NCBI GenBank assembly: GCA_002398365.1
Contig: DGYK01000026.1
Span: forward strand, 2,609 to 48,879
Direction of reading: 5' to 3'
DNA from: Flammeovirgaceae bacterium UBA5008
Lineage (GTDB): Bacteria > Bacteroidota > Bacteroidia > Cytophagales > Cyclobacteriaceae
DNA length: 46,271 bases
Positions 31,912-40,008 of the stretch are shown one piece after another. Within the stretch, counting starts at the first letter, position 1. Each line of letters starts with the position of its first letter. The position numbers were made by a program, and so were the translations under genes. The notes beneath the pieces are model-generated. The model was not told the DNA's origin and searched no databases. It saw only the letters and a list, made by a program, of their open reading frames with translations.

Positions 31912-32721
31912 ATGATTTACCATCAATATGCTGCACCAGATTTACTAAGACCGTATGTTCGGTATTTTTGGAGCTTTGATTCCTATCAATCCAACACGGG
32001 GCTTCTTCAAATTAAAAGTTTTGCTGATCGCTATCCCCGATTCATTTTTCAGGATGTGGGCTGTTTTGAATCCATTCGTAAATCGGATGGTGAAAAGATG
32101 CCGAGTTGCTATTTAAGCGGCATCGATACAAAAGAAACGGTAGCTATCATGAACAGTACCTTTTCGCATTTTGGTATCAGTTTTCATCCGCATGCACTTC
32201 ATGTTTTTTTTGGTGTGGAAGCCCACGAGTTGGTGAATACGGTACCGGAAATTCAATTGTTTTGTCGGTCCGATATTCAAAGCAAATTAGCTCTCGCAAA
32301 ATCACATCGCGAACGCGTCATCATTTCAAGTAAGTATTTGGTTGATAAAATTTCAACGCTCAATCGAATCGACCCTTTAGTGAACCAAATTATCCACACA
32401 CGCGAAATCGATGAAGCTGGAAATGTTTGGAGAGTGGCACGCAACCATAAAATTTCAGAGCGCAGCCTAGAGCGAAAATTTAAAATAGCTATTGGAGTAG
32501 CACCTAAAAAGTTGCAACGGATTGCGCGATTCGAGAAAGCCTTACAATTGCTCACGCAAACCAACTATTCGCAGTTGACAGCAATAGCCCATCGCTTAGA
32601 CTACAGCGATCAGGCTCACTTCATCAATGAATTCAAACAATTTTCGGGCATGACTCCATATGATTTTGTGCAAAAGAAACGGCTTGGGTCAGACAGTTCT
32701 TCATTTATTTGCCCAGCCTAG
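31912..32721 (+). CDS. AraC-family regulator, soluble type
   Basis: The 269-residue protein has an N-terminal sensor region (about 1-150: LLRPYVRYFWSFD, then SYLSGI-like strands) of the DUF6597 kind and a C-terminal AraC double helix-turn-helix. The HTH region includes NVWRVARNHKISERSLERKFK and AIAHRLDYSDQAHFINEFKQFSGMTPYDF. It follows ketopantoate reductase by 43 bases and may be the last gene of the TetR-led run. The following DoxX gene is 96 bases away. Ligand unknown. Confidence 0.87.
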   Translation: MIYHQYAAPDLLRPYVRYFWSFDSYQSNTGLLQIKSFADRYPRFIFQDVGCFESIRKSDGEKMPSCYLSGIDTKETVAIMNSTFSHFGISFHPHALHVFFGVEAHELVNTVPEIQLFCRSDIQSKLALAKSHRERVIISSKYLVDKISTLNRIDPLVNQIIHTREIDEAGNVWRVARNHKISERSLERKFKIAIGVAPKKLQRIARFEKALQLLTQTNYSQLTAIAHRLDYSDQAHFINEFKQFSGMTPYDFVQKKRLGSDSSSFICPA

Positions 32722-32817
32722 TTCGCCTGTCGGTTTTTTACAATTTTGAATTGCCATACGTAATTACTTTTGGAAAAGTACGCTCGATCATTTTTTAAAC
32801 AATTCACATTCTAAGCC

Positions 32818-33210
32818 ATGAATTTAAACAGCACCTTTTTACTTCGAATAGCAGTAGCGATTATTTTATTAATGCATAGTGTCCCCGGCATGTTTAATGG
32901 AGGCATCACGGCATTTGGCAATCTCTACCTGAATCAAGTTGGCTTTGCTCCAATCGGTTTGTATTTAGCCTGGGTGATCAAACTCTCTCATGTTGCAGCC
33001 GCAGTTTGCCTGATCCTCGACCGCTATTTGAAGTGGGCCGTATTGATAACCATAGCTATTTTGCTGGTGGGAATCGGCATGATTCATGGACGGGAAGGTT
33101 GGTTTGTAGTAGGCGGAGGTAGAAACGGGGTAGAGTTTAATTTTTTATTAATTGCTTCATTGCTAACCATCTTGTTTCCAAGTGGGTTTGCCAAAGAAAA
33201 GATTGGATGA
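32818..33210 (+). CDS. DoxX-family membrane protein
   Basis: The 130-residue protein has four hydrophobic helices (about 8-26, 45-65, 72-92, 105-123) with the DoxX pattern: a glycine-rich second segment and HGREGWFVVGGGRNGVEFNFLL, which is typical of the C-terminal part of DoxX/DUF4870-like proteins. It is an inner-membrane protein; DoxX relatives take part in quinone-linked and redox-stress functions, but no reaction is assigned. Confidence 0.8.
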   Translation: MNLNSTFLLRIAVAIILLMHSVPGMFNGGITAFGNLYLNQVGFAPIGLYLAWVIKLSHVAAAVCLILDRYLKWAVLITIAILLVGIGMIHGREGWFVVGGGRNGVEFNFLLIASLLTILFPSGFAKEKIG

Positions 33211-33278
33211 TTCCAACTTTTCGAGAGCGAGAAGGGTCAAAGAAATGAATGATATTAGATAATGAACCCTGTCCATAT

Positions 33279-33665
33279 ATGAAGAAGCTAGCTTTTGCGA
33301 TAATCACAATCTTTTTTCTGATGGCTTGCCACAACGAAAAGGAATTAGACCCAACGGGTACATGTGTAAAAGTAAGACTGGTGTCTGTTCTATGCAGTCA
33401 GGCCGTTATGAAAATTGAAGATCCGACAAAGTACAGCTTCGGGGAAAGTTGGAAAGATCATTCGAATGTCTTTCTGGGCTTTCTGGATTGTTCTGCAAAT
33501 GAGGGGGCACTCAAGGATGCGCCTTTTTTTTATGTTGAGTTGAATACAAAACCTTTTCCGGATGACACTTGCCCTCGGTGCGCTGCTGCAATAGACTATT
33601 CGGGTGAAAAAAAATTTTATGTTCGAGTGGTACCGAACTGCGGAGGAGGATCAATTAAGGAGTAG
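33279..33665 (+). CDS. Small lipoprotein of unknown function
   Basis: The start is ATG 33279 (MKKLAFAI), chosen because it yields a lipoprotein signal peptide with the lipobox FLMAC; an upstream ATG at 33249 would place ten residues before it. The mature protein has six cysteines besides the lipid cysteine, two in DTCPRCA, which suggests disulfides or a metal site. No family is recognised. Its 3' end overlaps the convergent reductase gene by 15 bases. Confidence 0.65.
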   Translation: MKKLAFAIITIFFLMACHNEKELDPTGTCVKVRLVSVLCSQAVMKIEDPTKYSFGESWKDHSNVFLGFLDCSANEGALKDAPFFYVELNTKPFPDDTCPRCAAAIDYSGEKKFYVRVVPNCGGGSIKE

Positions 33666-34544
33666 CTGCTGCACAATTTTCAGACCCTCCGTAAAACTTC
33701 GCGGTTGGTAGCCCAATTCTCTTTTCGCTTTCGCGATGATGAATCCCGTTTTCGGAGGACGTGCAGCAGGTTGTTTGAATTGAGTGGAATCAGTTTTTTT
33801 GATGAGCGATGCATCAAGTTTGAAAAATTCTGCGGTCGCCAGAGCAATGTCATACGGAGTCATCATCGTTTCTCCGGAGATATTATAAATACCTTTAGCG
33901 TTTTTCGTAGCGGCCAAATAGCAACCCATTGCTAAATCTTCTGCGAGGGTTGGTGTGCGCCATTGATCATTCACTACCTGAATGGTTTTTCCTTCTTCCA
34001 GACTTTTCTTTACCCATAGCACAATGTTCGAGCGACTCATGTCTTTCGTAACTCCAAAAACTAATACTGTACGCAGTATCGCCCAGTCAATGTTGCTTTT
34101 TTGAATTGCCTCTTCGGCTACTAGTTTACTTTTGCCGTAGTACGAAAGTGGATTTGGCTTTTCAGTTTCGTCCAGCGGACCGTGGGTGCCGTCAAAAATA
34201 AAATCAGTTGATAGATGAATCAGTCGAACCGAAAACTTTTCACAAGCTCTCACCAGATTTTCTACGGCCTGCACATTGTTGAGCCAGCACTTTTCTTGTT
34301 CTGTTTCGCAATGGTCTACTTGTGTCATCGCAGCTGTGTGAATAATCACATCGGGTTTGCTTTGCGCGATCACGCTTTCTACAGATGCAGCATCGGTCAC
34401 ATCCAGTGCATGAAATTCACCTTTGGGTAAATTGATGACCAACGTTGATTTAGCGGTAGCAATTAAATAATCGTTGCCGGATGAAATCAGTTCAACCAGT
34501 TTTTGACCTAGCAGTCCATTCGATCCGGTAACAAGAATTCTCAT
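33651..34544 (-). CDS. dTDP-4-dehydrorhamnose reductase (RmlD)-like SDR
   Basis: The 297-residue protein has the Rossmann motif GSNGLLGQKL (residues 7-16), the active-site YYGKSK (Tyr/Lys) and the RmlD-type segments VIIHTAAMTQVDHCE and RLIHLSTDFIFDGTHGP. The domain layout fits the reductase of dTDP-rhamnose synthesis, but no rmlA, rmlB or rmlC genes are nearby, and the same subfamily includes MAT2B-like and other sugar-nucleotide reductases. The ATG overlaps the stop of the preceding cyclophilin gene as ATGA, so translation is likely coupled. Confidence 0.8.
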   Translation of the reverse strand: MRILVTGSNGLLGQKLVELISSGNDYLIATAKSTLVINLPKGEFHALDVTDAASVESVIAQSKPDVIIHTAAMTQVDHCETEQEKCWLNNVQAVENLVRACEKFSVRLIHLSTDFIFDGTHGPLDETEKPNPLSYYGKSKLVAEEAIQKSNIDWAILRTVLVFGVTKDMSRSNIVLWVKKSLEEGKTIQVVNDQWRTPTLAEDLAMGCYLAATKNAKGIYNISGETMMTPYDIALATAEFFKLDASLIKKTDSTQFKQPAARPPKTGFIIAKAKRELGYQPRSFTEGLKIVQQLLLN

Positions 34545-35425
34545 TTTTTTTCTTCCGGATATACATATCCGTAAAGTTTGGTGATCTTCTTTTTGGATAA
34601 TTCTTCTACGGTTACAAACATGCGAATGTCTTCCACAGGTCTGTCGCCACCATCTTTTTGTACGGCAGCAATTTTATCAATCACCTCAAGGCCTTTGATG
34701 ATTTTGCCAAACACGGTGTAATCTCCGTCCAAGTGCGGAGCGCCTCCATTGGTGGTATATGCTTTTATTTTTTCAGGAGAAACATCTCTCATGATTTTGG
34801 TGTTCGTTTCTTTTTCAATCCGCGGCACGAGAGCAAACAATTTTTTCTTGTAAGCTTCCATGTCACCCGTCATATACACTTGATTGAGTGAATCGATCAC
34901 TGGTCTGGTGGCCGGATTTTGCATGAATTGACGGAACGCCATATTTAACTTCATTTGATCAATTTTTAGCTCCTCCATATTCGACTCTGGAATAATGGTG
35001 CCTTGTACAATATAAAACTGGCTGCCACTGGAAGCTTTCGTTGGATTTTGTCCATCGCCTAAACGTGCGGCTGACAATGCTCCTTTTTCATGAAAAAATT
35101 TAGGATTGAATTCGGCATCCACTGTGTAGCCGGGGCCTCCCATACCTAATGGTTCACCCGGTTTAGCTTTTTTAGAATTGGGGTCACCACCCTGAATCAT
35201 GAAACCGGCAATGACTCTGTGAAACAAGAGACTGTCGAAATAATGTTCTTTGGCCAGTTTCACAAAATTGGCTTTGTGCTTGGGGGTTTCATCGTACAGA
35301 ATGGCAATCATATCGCCATAGCTGGTTTTGATCGTAACTACATAATCGGATTTGGAAGATTTTTGTGCGCAGCTCGAAATCAAAGTAAAGAAGCTTAACG
35401 CAAGAAGGGTAACGAGTCGATTCAT
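34541..35425 (-). CDS. Cyclophilin-type peptidyl-prolyl isomerase lipoprotein
   Basis: The start is ATG 35425 (MNRLVTLL), giving 294 residues; the frame is open ten codons further. The signal peptide ends in the lipobox ISSC. The cyclophilin fold shows FVKLAKEHYFDSLLFHRVI, GFMIQGGDPN, a glycine-rich loop GMGGPGY and AARLGDGQNPTKASSGSQFYI. An insertion of about 70 residues precedes HLDGDYTVFGKIIKG. It catalyses prolyl isomerisation in the periplasm, anchored to a membrane. A TATTTTTG box (35460-35453 on the minus strand) lies 28 bases before the start. Confidence 0.9.
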   Translation of the reverse strand: MNRLVTLLALSFFTLISSCAQKSSKSDYVVTIKTSYGDMIAILYDETPKHKANFVKLAKEHYFDSLLFHRVIAGFMIQGGDPNSKKAKPGEPLGMGGPGYTVDAEFNPKFFHEKGALSAARLGDGQNPTKASSGSQFYIVQGTIIPESNMEELKIDQMKLNMAFRQFMQNPATRPVIDSLNQVYMTGDMEAYKKKLFALVPRIEKETNTKIMRDVSPEKIKAYTTNGGAPHLDGDYTVFGKIIKGLEVIDKIAAVQKDGGDRPVEDIRMFVTVEELSKKKITKLYGYVYPEEKK

Positions 35426-35472
35426 AATTTTATATTTCAAAAAATTAACGCGCAAAAATAAGGAATAAATGT

Positions 35473-36594
35473 TTAGGGATTGAACACCTGTGATAACTGC
35501 AAAGATAAGTCCAGAAAAATCATTTTCGGGCTGCCGTTCCGTTCTAAATGATAGGAAGCATCAGAGATTAGTTCATTGATCTTTTCAGCTTTGGTTACGT
35601 TCAATACTTTGCTGAAGTCTTGTACAAATTTTACTTCACTTCCTTTTACACGACTAATCGCGGAAGCTCCGGAAAACTGTAGCGATGTTTCGCGGATCAT
35701 GCCTAAGCTATACACCAGAAAATTTCGCTGGTCGAGTTTGTCCAGTTCATGAAACTCCTCGGTCATGGCTACCATTTTGCCATAATCTCTTTTAAAGCAC
35801 GTGCGCATCCAACCCGAAAACTTTTCCTGATATTGATCTTGTTCGGAGTCGATCAGTTTGAGAGCCGTGTTCAAACTTCCATCGGCCAGTGATAAGATTT
35901 CAGTCAACCGGGATTCGCTCAACCCTTTTTGTTGTAGGTGCACTTCAATTTCTTCATCAGCAAGTAATGGCACTTGCACAATTTGTGTACGCGACAGAAT
36001 CGTGGGCAGCAATCGCTCAATGGCGTTGGTCACCAGAATAAAAAAAGTATTAGCGGGTGGTTCTTCCAAAATTTTCAAAATACCATTGGCTGCCGAAGGA
36101 TGCATCAATTCGGGTTGCCAAATGATCATTACTTTAAAAGGACTTTCAAAAGGTTTTAATGAAAGCGTTTTGATAATCTCTCGACTTTCTTCGCGCGAGA
36201 TCAGTGCCTGTTTGTCTTCGCCACCATAAAAACTAATCCAGTCGTTGAGATCACCATACGGTTGCTCCAGCAGGAAACTTCTCCATGTTTTTAAAATATC
36301 TGCTTTGAAACGGTCTTCATCTTTGTCGCCTTTTACATTGCCCAGCGGAAAAACAAAACTAGTATCGGGGTGAATGTATTTAGCACTCTTGCTGCAAGCA
36401 GCGCAGGTACCACACGCATCATTTTCACCTTTGTTTTGGCAGTGCAAGTAATTGGCATACGCCAATGCCAGCGGCAGATTCAACGAACCGGGTTTGCCTG
36501 CAAAAAGTTGAGCGTGCGCAATGTGATTGCCTTTCACAGCTTCAATCAACTTCGATTTTATTTCAATCAGTCCGGGTAAGTTGGTAAAATTCAT
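35473..36594 (-). CDS. holB: DNA polymerase III subunit delta'
   Basis: The start is ATG 36594 (MNFTNLPGL), giving 373 residues; the open frame extends 23 codons upstream without family similarity. It shows the AAA+ clamp-loader plan: a degenerate Walker A (GKPGSLNLPL, lacking the Lys), a zinc cluster CxxxCxxC in DACGTCAACSKS, Walker B-like VMIIWQPELM, and ILKILEEPPANTFFILVTN with the sensor SRTQIV. These features define delta' (HolB), which cannot hydrolyse ATP but holds the clamp loader together. It is followed by the cyclophilin gene 47 bases later. Confidence 0.92.
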   Translation of the reverse strand: MNFTNLPGLIEIKSKLIEAVKGNHIAHAQLFAGKPGSLNLPLALAYANYLHCQNKGENDACGTCAACSKSAKYIHPDTSFVFPLGNVKGDKDEDRFKADILKTWRSFLLEQPYGDLNDWISFYGGEDKQALISREESREIIKTLSLKPFESPFKVMIIWQPELMHPSAANGILKILEEPPANTFFILVTNAIERLLPTILSRTQIVQVPLLADEEIEVHLQQKGLSESRLTEILSLADGSLNTALKLIDSEQDQYQEKFSGWMRTCFKRDYGKMVAMTEEFHELDKLDQRNFLVYSLGMIRETSLQFSGASAISRVKGSEVKFVQDFSKVLNVTKAEKINELISDASYHLERNGSPKMIFLDLSLQLSQVFNP

Positions 36595-36628
36595 AACAGG
36601 CTTTATTCGTAATCGCGAGGTGTGGTTG

Positions 36629-37819
36629 TTACTTGGCTTTTTCCCACACTCGTTCGCGGGCACTCATCTCAAAAATGACTTTATAAATCTCTTTGTCTAC
36701 TTCCGTCAATGCAAGGCCTCTGCGCTCCATTGCTTTCGATGCGGTAGCCATTGCTTTTTCAAACTGATAGGTGCTGAAGCCGGAAGCTCCGCCCCAAGCA
36801 AAGGAAGGGATGTAGTTGCGCGGAAATCCGTCACCAAAAATATTGGCGCTCACGCCTGTCACCGTGCCGGTGTTGAACATCGTGTTGATACCGCACTTGG
36901 TGTGGTCGGCCATCATCAATCCGCAAAACATAAGGCCGGTGCTCACAAATCCTCCTTTAGTGTAGTTCCAAAGCTTAACGTCCTCGTAGTTGTTTTTCAG
37001 ATTCGAGGTGTTGCTGTCGGCACCGAAGTTGCACCATTCACCCACCACCGAGCATCCGAGAAAACCGTCATGTGCCTTGTTGCTGTAGCCGAAGAATACA
37101 GATGTACTCACTTCGCCTCCCACTTTGCAACCCGGACCTATGGACACATCGCCCCGCATTTTGGCACCCATGTTGATAATGGAGTTTTCACCCAGCGCGA
37201 ATGGACCACGAATCACTGTTCCCTCTTGCACTTCGGCATTTTTGCCAATGTAAATCGGGCCGGTGGAAGCATTTAAAACGGAAGCAAACACTTTGGCTCC
37301 TGCTTCGATGAAAATATTCTCTTCCGCGTAAGCGCGGGTGTAGGGATCTTGAATGCCGATTGATCTACCGGTTTTGGTAATAAGTTGAAAGTCGCTTCGA
37401 ATTTGTGCTCCGTTGAATTGAAAGATTTTCCACACCTGATCGATGACGGTAACAGGTGCGGAATAATTCGTGACTTTGCCGGTGATTACCTCAGGCACTT
37501 CATCATAGGGTGTGCGCACGGCCAAAATCATGGCGTCTTTTACAATGGCATCACCCGGATTGAGTTGATGAATGGCGGCTACTAATTCAGCATCCGGACA
37601 AACCGCACCATTGATCCAAAGATTATCTCCTGTAAGGGCAAGTGGGAATTTTTTGGCCAGATACGCTTCCGTAGAATAACTGGCTTGAACTTGAAGGAGC
37701 TTTTCCCACTTTTCGGCAATGGTAAAAATACCACAGCGGATTTGTGCCACCGGTCTAGTGAACGTAAACGGCAACAGGTTTTGACGAATAGTGGGGTTAT
37801 CGAAAAGGATGAGGTTCAT
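36629..37819 (-). CDS. GlmU-like sugar nucleotidyltransferase with left-handed beta-helix
   Basis: The 396-residue protein opens with ILFDNPTIRQNLLPFTFTRPVAQIRCG, a distinctive nucleotidyltransferase N-terminus of the Bacteroidota putative sugar nucleotidyltransferase family. The C-terminal half has hexapeptide repeats of a left-handed beta-helix (IYIGKNAEVQEGTVIRGPFAL, MGAKMRGDVSIGPGCKVGG). By comparison with GlmU it may activate or acetylate a sugar phosphate for wall or surface polysaccharide; the exact substrate is unknown. It precedes holB by 34 bases. Confidence 0.82.
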   Translation of the reverse strand: MNLILFDNPTIRQNLLPFTFTRPVAQIRCGIFTIAEKWEKLLQVQASYSTEAYLAKKFPLALTGDNLWINGAVCPDAELVAAIHQLNPGDAIVKDAMILAVRTPYDEVPEVITGKVTNYSAPVTVIDQVWKIFQFNGAQIRSDFQLITKTGRSIGIQDPYTRAYAEENIFIEAGAKVFASVLNASTGPIYIGKNAEVQEGTVIRGPFALGENSIINMGAKMRGDVSIGPGCKVGGEVSTSVFFGYSNKAHDGFLGCSVVGEWCNFGADSNTSNLKNNYEDVKLWNYTKGGFVSTGLMFCGLMMADHTKCGINTMFNTGTVTGVSANIFGDGFPRNYIPSFAWGGASGFSTYQFEKAMATASKAMERRGLALTEVDKEIYKVIFEMSARERVWEKAK

Positions 37820-37865
37820 AGCGCTAAATTAGGCTGTAGGGATGGCCAAACTAAACTTTTAATAA

Positions 37866-37891
37866 AAATAAAAAGCCCCAAAAAAGGGGCT
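37866..37891 (-). terminator. Terminator of rpmE2
   Basis: AGCCCC (37874-37879) pairs with GGGGCT (37886-37891) across an A6 loop. On the minus strand it is followed by TTTTATTTTTATT. Confidence 0.85.
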
Positions 37892-37917
37892 CTTTATAAT
37901 TGCTATGGTCAAACAAA

Positions 37918-38163
37918 TTATTTCTTGCCGTATTTCTTCTGGAATTTCTCCACGCGACCTGCCGTATCCACAAACATTTTCTTACCGGTGAAGAAAGGAT
38001 GTGATGCAGAGCTCACCTCGACCTTGATAACTGGGTAATCTTTTCCGTCCGTCCATTTAATGGTTTCTTTTGGAATGGAGGTAGAGCGCGATAAAAATTT
38101 AACATCGCTGGAAGTATCCCAAAAAATCACTTCTTTATACTCTGGGTGAATGCTTTTTTTCAT
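37918..38163 (-). CDS. rpmE2: 50S ribosomal protein L31, type B
   Basis: The start is ATG 38163 (MKKSIHPEYKEV), giving 81 residues; the frame extends upstream without similarity. It has the L31 opening MKKSIHPEY, the conserved IKVEVSSASHPFFTGKK and TAGRVEKFQKKYGKK ending, and lacks the four zinc cysteines of type A L31. It is the zinc-independent form, which can replace the zinc form under zinc limitation. It has a clear promoter and its own terminator. Confidence 0.95.
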   Translation of the reverse strand: MKKSIHPEYKEVIFWDTSSDVKFLSRSTSIPKETIKWTDGKDYPVIKVEVSSASHPFFTGKKMFVDTAGRVEKFQKKYGKK

Positions 38164-38220
38164 GGTATTCTCTAGTTTTTGTGTCCCGCATGAAATGTGC
38201 CATGCTTTTTTTAGGGATTG

Positions 38221-38251
38221 CAAAAATAGATAACCCCAATTGATTTGCAAA
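38221..38251 (-). promoter_or_regulatory. Promoter of rpmE2
   Basis: On the minus strand TTTG (38251-38248), a 19-base spacer and TATTTTTG (38228-38221) match the Bacteroidota -33/-7 consensus exactly. The predicted leader is about 50-55 nucleotides. Confidence 0.65.
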
Positions 38252-38283
38252 GAGACGATTTAGAATTTGTTTAAAACAGGTAA

Positions 38284-38317
38284 TTTGCCCGTAATTTCCT
38301 CGGTTAGCCCACCTTTG
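38284..38317 (+). promoter_or_regulatory. Candidate promoter of the outer-membrane barrel gene
   Basis: TTTG (38284-38287), a 22-base spacer and CACCTTTG (38310-38317) resemble the consensus with one mismatch. The box ends two bases before the ATG at 38320, so the transcript would be leaderless or start at the second ATG (38323). Confidence 0.35.
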
Positions 38318-38319
38318 TT

Positions 38320-39999
38320 ATGATGAAAAAGCCTCTTTTAGTCATTTTTGCCATCCTTTTCGCCTTTGAGGCTGTCGCCCAAAGCACCAACATCCCCTTA
38401 AATGACGATGTTTATCATTGGCTTTCGAGGTATGAAATCAAAACCGGACGGATTGCCCCTGAGTGGTTTACAACCGTGAGAACCATCAAACGCGACCAGG
38501 CCATTGCTTATCTCGATTCGCTGAAAGCGCGTGATTCTGTTTTTAGCAGCCCTGCCGACCGATTCAATTACGCCTACTTTCAAAACGACAGTTGGGAATG
38601 GAGCAAGGCGGCATCCAGTAACAGTAAAAAGCCTTTTTTGAAAAGATTGTATGGTAAGAAAGCAGACATGGGTTACGTAGATGAACCTGGGTTTGATTTG
38701 CATGTCAGTCCGGTGCTGCATTTAGGTGCGGGCAAAGATTCGCGGTTAGATGAAACCGCCACCATCAATACACGTGGTGTCGAAATTCGTGGTATGATTG
38801 ATCAGAAGATTGGGTTTTATACCTACATCACCGAAAATCAATTGATTTTACCCTCGTATGTAAAAGAAAATTATTTTGGCGTACCGCATGAGGGCTTTGT
38901 GAAGCCCTATAAAACGACTGGCTTTGATTTTTTTCAGGCCCGTGCCTACATTGATTTTAACATTACCAAACATGTTTATTTTCAATTCGGTCACGATCGC
39001 ACCTTTATAGGTAACGGCTACCGTTCGCTGGTTTATTCCGATCACTCGCCTCCCAACTTGTTTTTGAAGGTGAATGCCAAAGTGTGGAAGATCAACTATC
39101 TGTTTCAATTAAACCGACTTACGGCCAACGATCCGGTGGCTATGACAGGAGTTGGAGGAGGAAAGCGCTACCTCGATCGGTACTTGGCTTTGCACCATGC
39201 CAGCATCAACATTGGTAAAAAATTCAATCTGGGAATTTTTGAATCGATTGTATTTACTCCAGACGATCCGGTGAATCGCGGAACCTTTGATTTGAGCTAT
39301 CTGAATCCAATAATTTTTTATCGCGCCATCGAGCAACAATTTGGCAGCAGCGATAATGCCTTGTTGGGTTTAGATTTTAAATGGAATGCATTCAAAGGCA
39401 TTTCGTTTTATGGACAGGCGTTATTGGATGAGTTTGTGATTGCGGAGATACGGGCAGGTAAAGGCTGGTGGGGCAATAAATATGCCTTTCAATTGGGAGG
39501 AAAATACATTGATGTGGCGGGGATTTCCAATCTGGATTTGCAGTTAGAATACAACACCGTGCGACCGTTTACTTATTCGCACAACACCGGCAGCAGTTAT
39601 AGTAATTACAGTCAGCCGCTGGCACACCCGCTGGGAGCCAATTTTAACGAACTGGTGGCCATTGTGCGCTACCAGCCACTCCCCAAACTCAACCTGACAG
39701 CCAAGATGATCATGGCTACGGTGGGACGTGATGGCACGAACGAAAACTATGGCAGCAATGTGTTAAAAGACTACACAACCCGGCAAAGCGAATACGGCAA
39801 CTTTATCGGCCAGGGCCATAGAAACGATATTATTTTTCTGGATGCATCTGCTACTTATATGCTGAAGCACAATGTGTTTTTGGAGTTGCGCCAGACCGTG
39901 CGCAAAAGCGAATGCGATTTGGCTTTTTACAATACAAACACCTCGCTTACGTCTCTAGGCTTGCGGTGGAATATTCCGGCACGTACATACGAATTTTAA
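38320..39999 (+). CDS. Outer-membrane beta-barrel protein (Wzi/RemB-like)
   Basis: The 559-residue protein has a signal peptide (ending AVAQ) and many amphipathic strands with alternating hydrophobic residues and aromatic girdles (KHVYFQFGHDRTFIG, GKKFNLGIFESIVFTPD, FKGISFYGQALLDEF, NVFLELRQTVRK). Its last residue is an aromatic (YEF), a barrel signal. The layout recalls the Wzi capsule-assembly and RemB gliding proteins of Bacteroidota, but no polysaccharide or motility genes are adjacent. Function uncertain. An ABC half-transporter follows nine bases later. Confidence 0.65.
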   Translation: MMKKPLLVIFAILFAFEAVAQSTNIPLNDDVYHWLSRYEIKTGRIAPEWFTTVRTIKRDQAIAYLDSLKARDSVFSSPADRFNYAYFQNDSWEWSKAASSNSKKPFLKRLYGKKADMGYVDEPGFDLHVSPVLHLGAGKDSRLDETATINTRGVEIRGMIDQKIGFYTYITENQLILPSYVKENYFGVPHEGFVKPYKTTGFDFFQARAYIDFNITKHVYFQFGHDRTFIGNGYRSLVYSDHSPPNLFLKVNAKVWKINYLFQLNRLTANDPVAMTGVGGGKRYLDRYLALHHASINIGKKFNLGIFESIVFTPDDPVNRGTFDLSYLNPIIFYRAIEQQFGSSDNALLGLDFKWNAFKGISFYGQALLDEFVIAEIRAGKGWWGNKYAFQLGGKYIDVAGISNLDLQLEYNTVRPFTYSHNTGSSYSNYSQPLAHPLGANFNELVAIVRYQPLPKLNLTAKMIMATVGRDGTNENYGSNVLKDYTTRQSEYGNFIGQGHRNDIIFLDASATYMLKHNVFLELRQTVRKSECDLAFYNTNTSLTSLGLRWNIPARTYEF

Positions 40000-40008
40000 A
40001 ACATTGCA

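Noticed and set aside
36527..37276. Plus-strand 249-residue open frame
   Set aside because: It is antisense to the start of holB and to the GlmU-like gene, both well supported, and its sequence has no family features.
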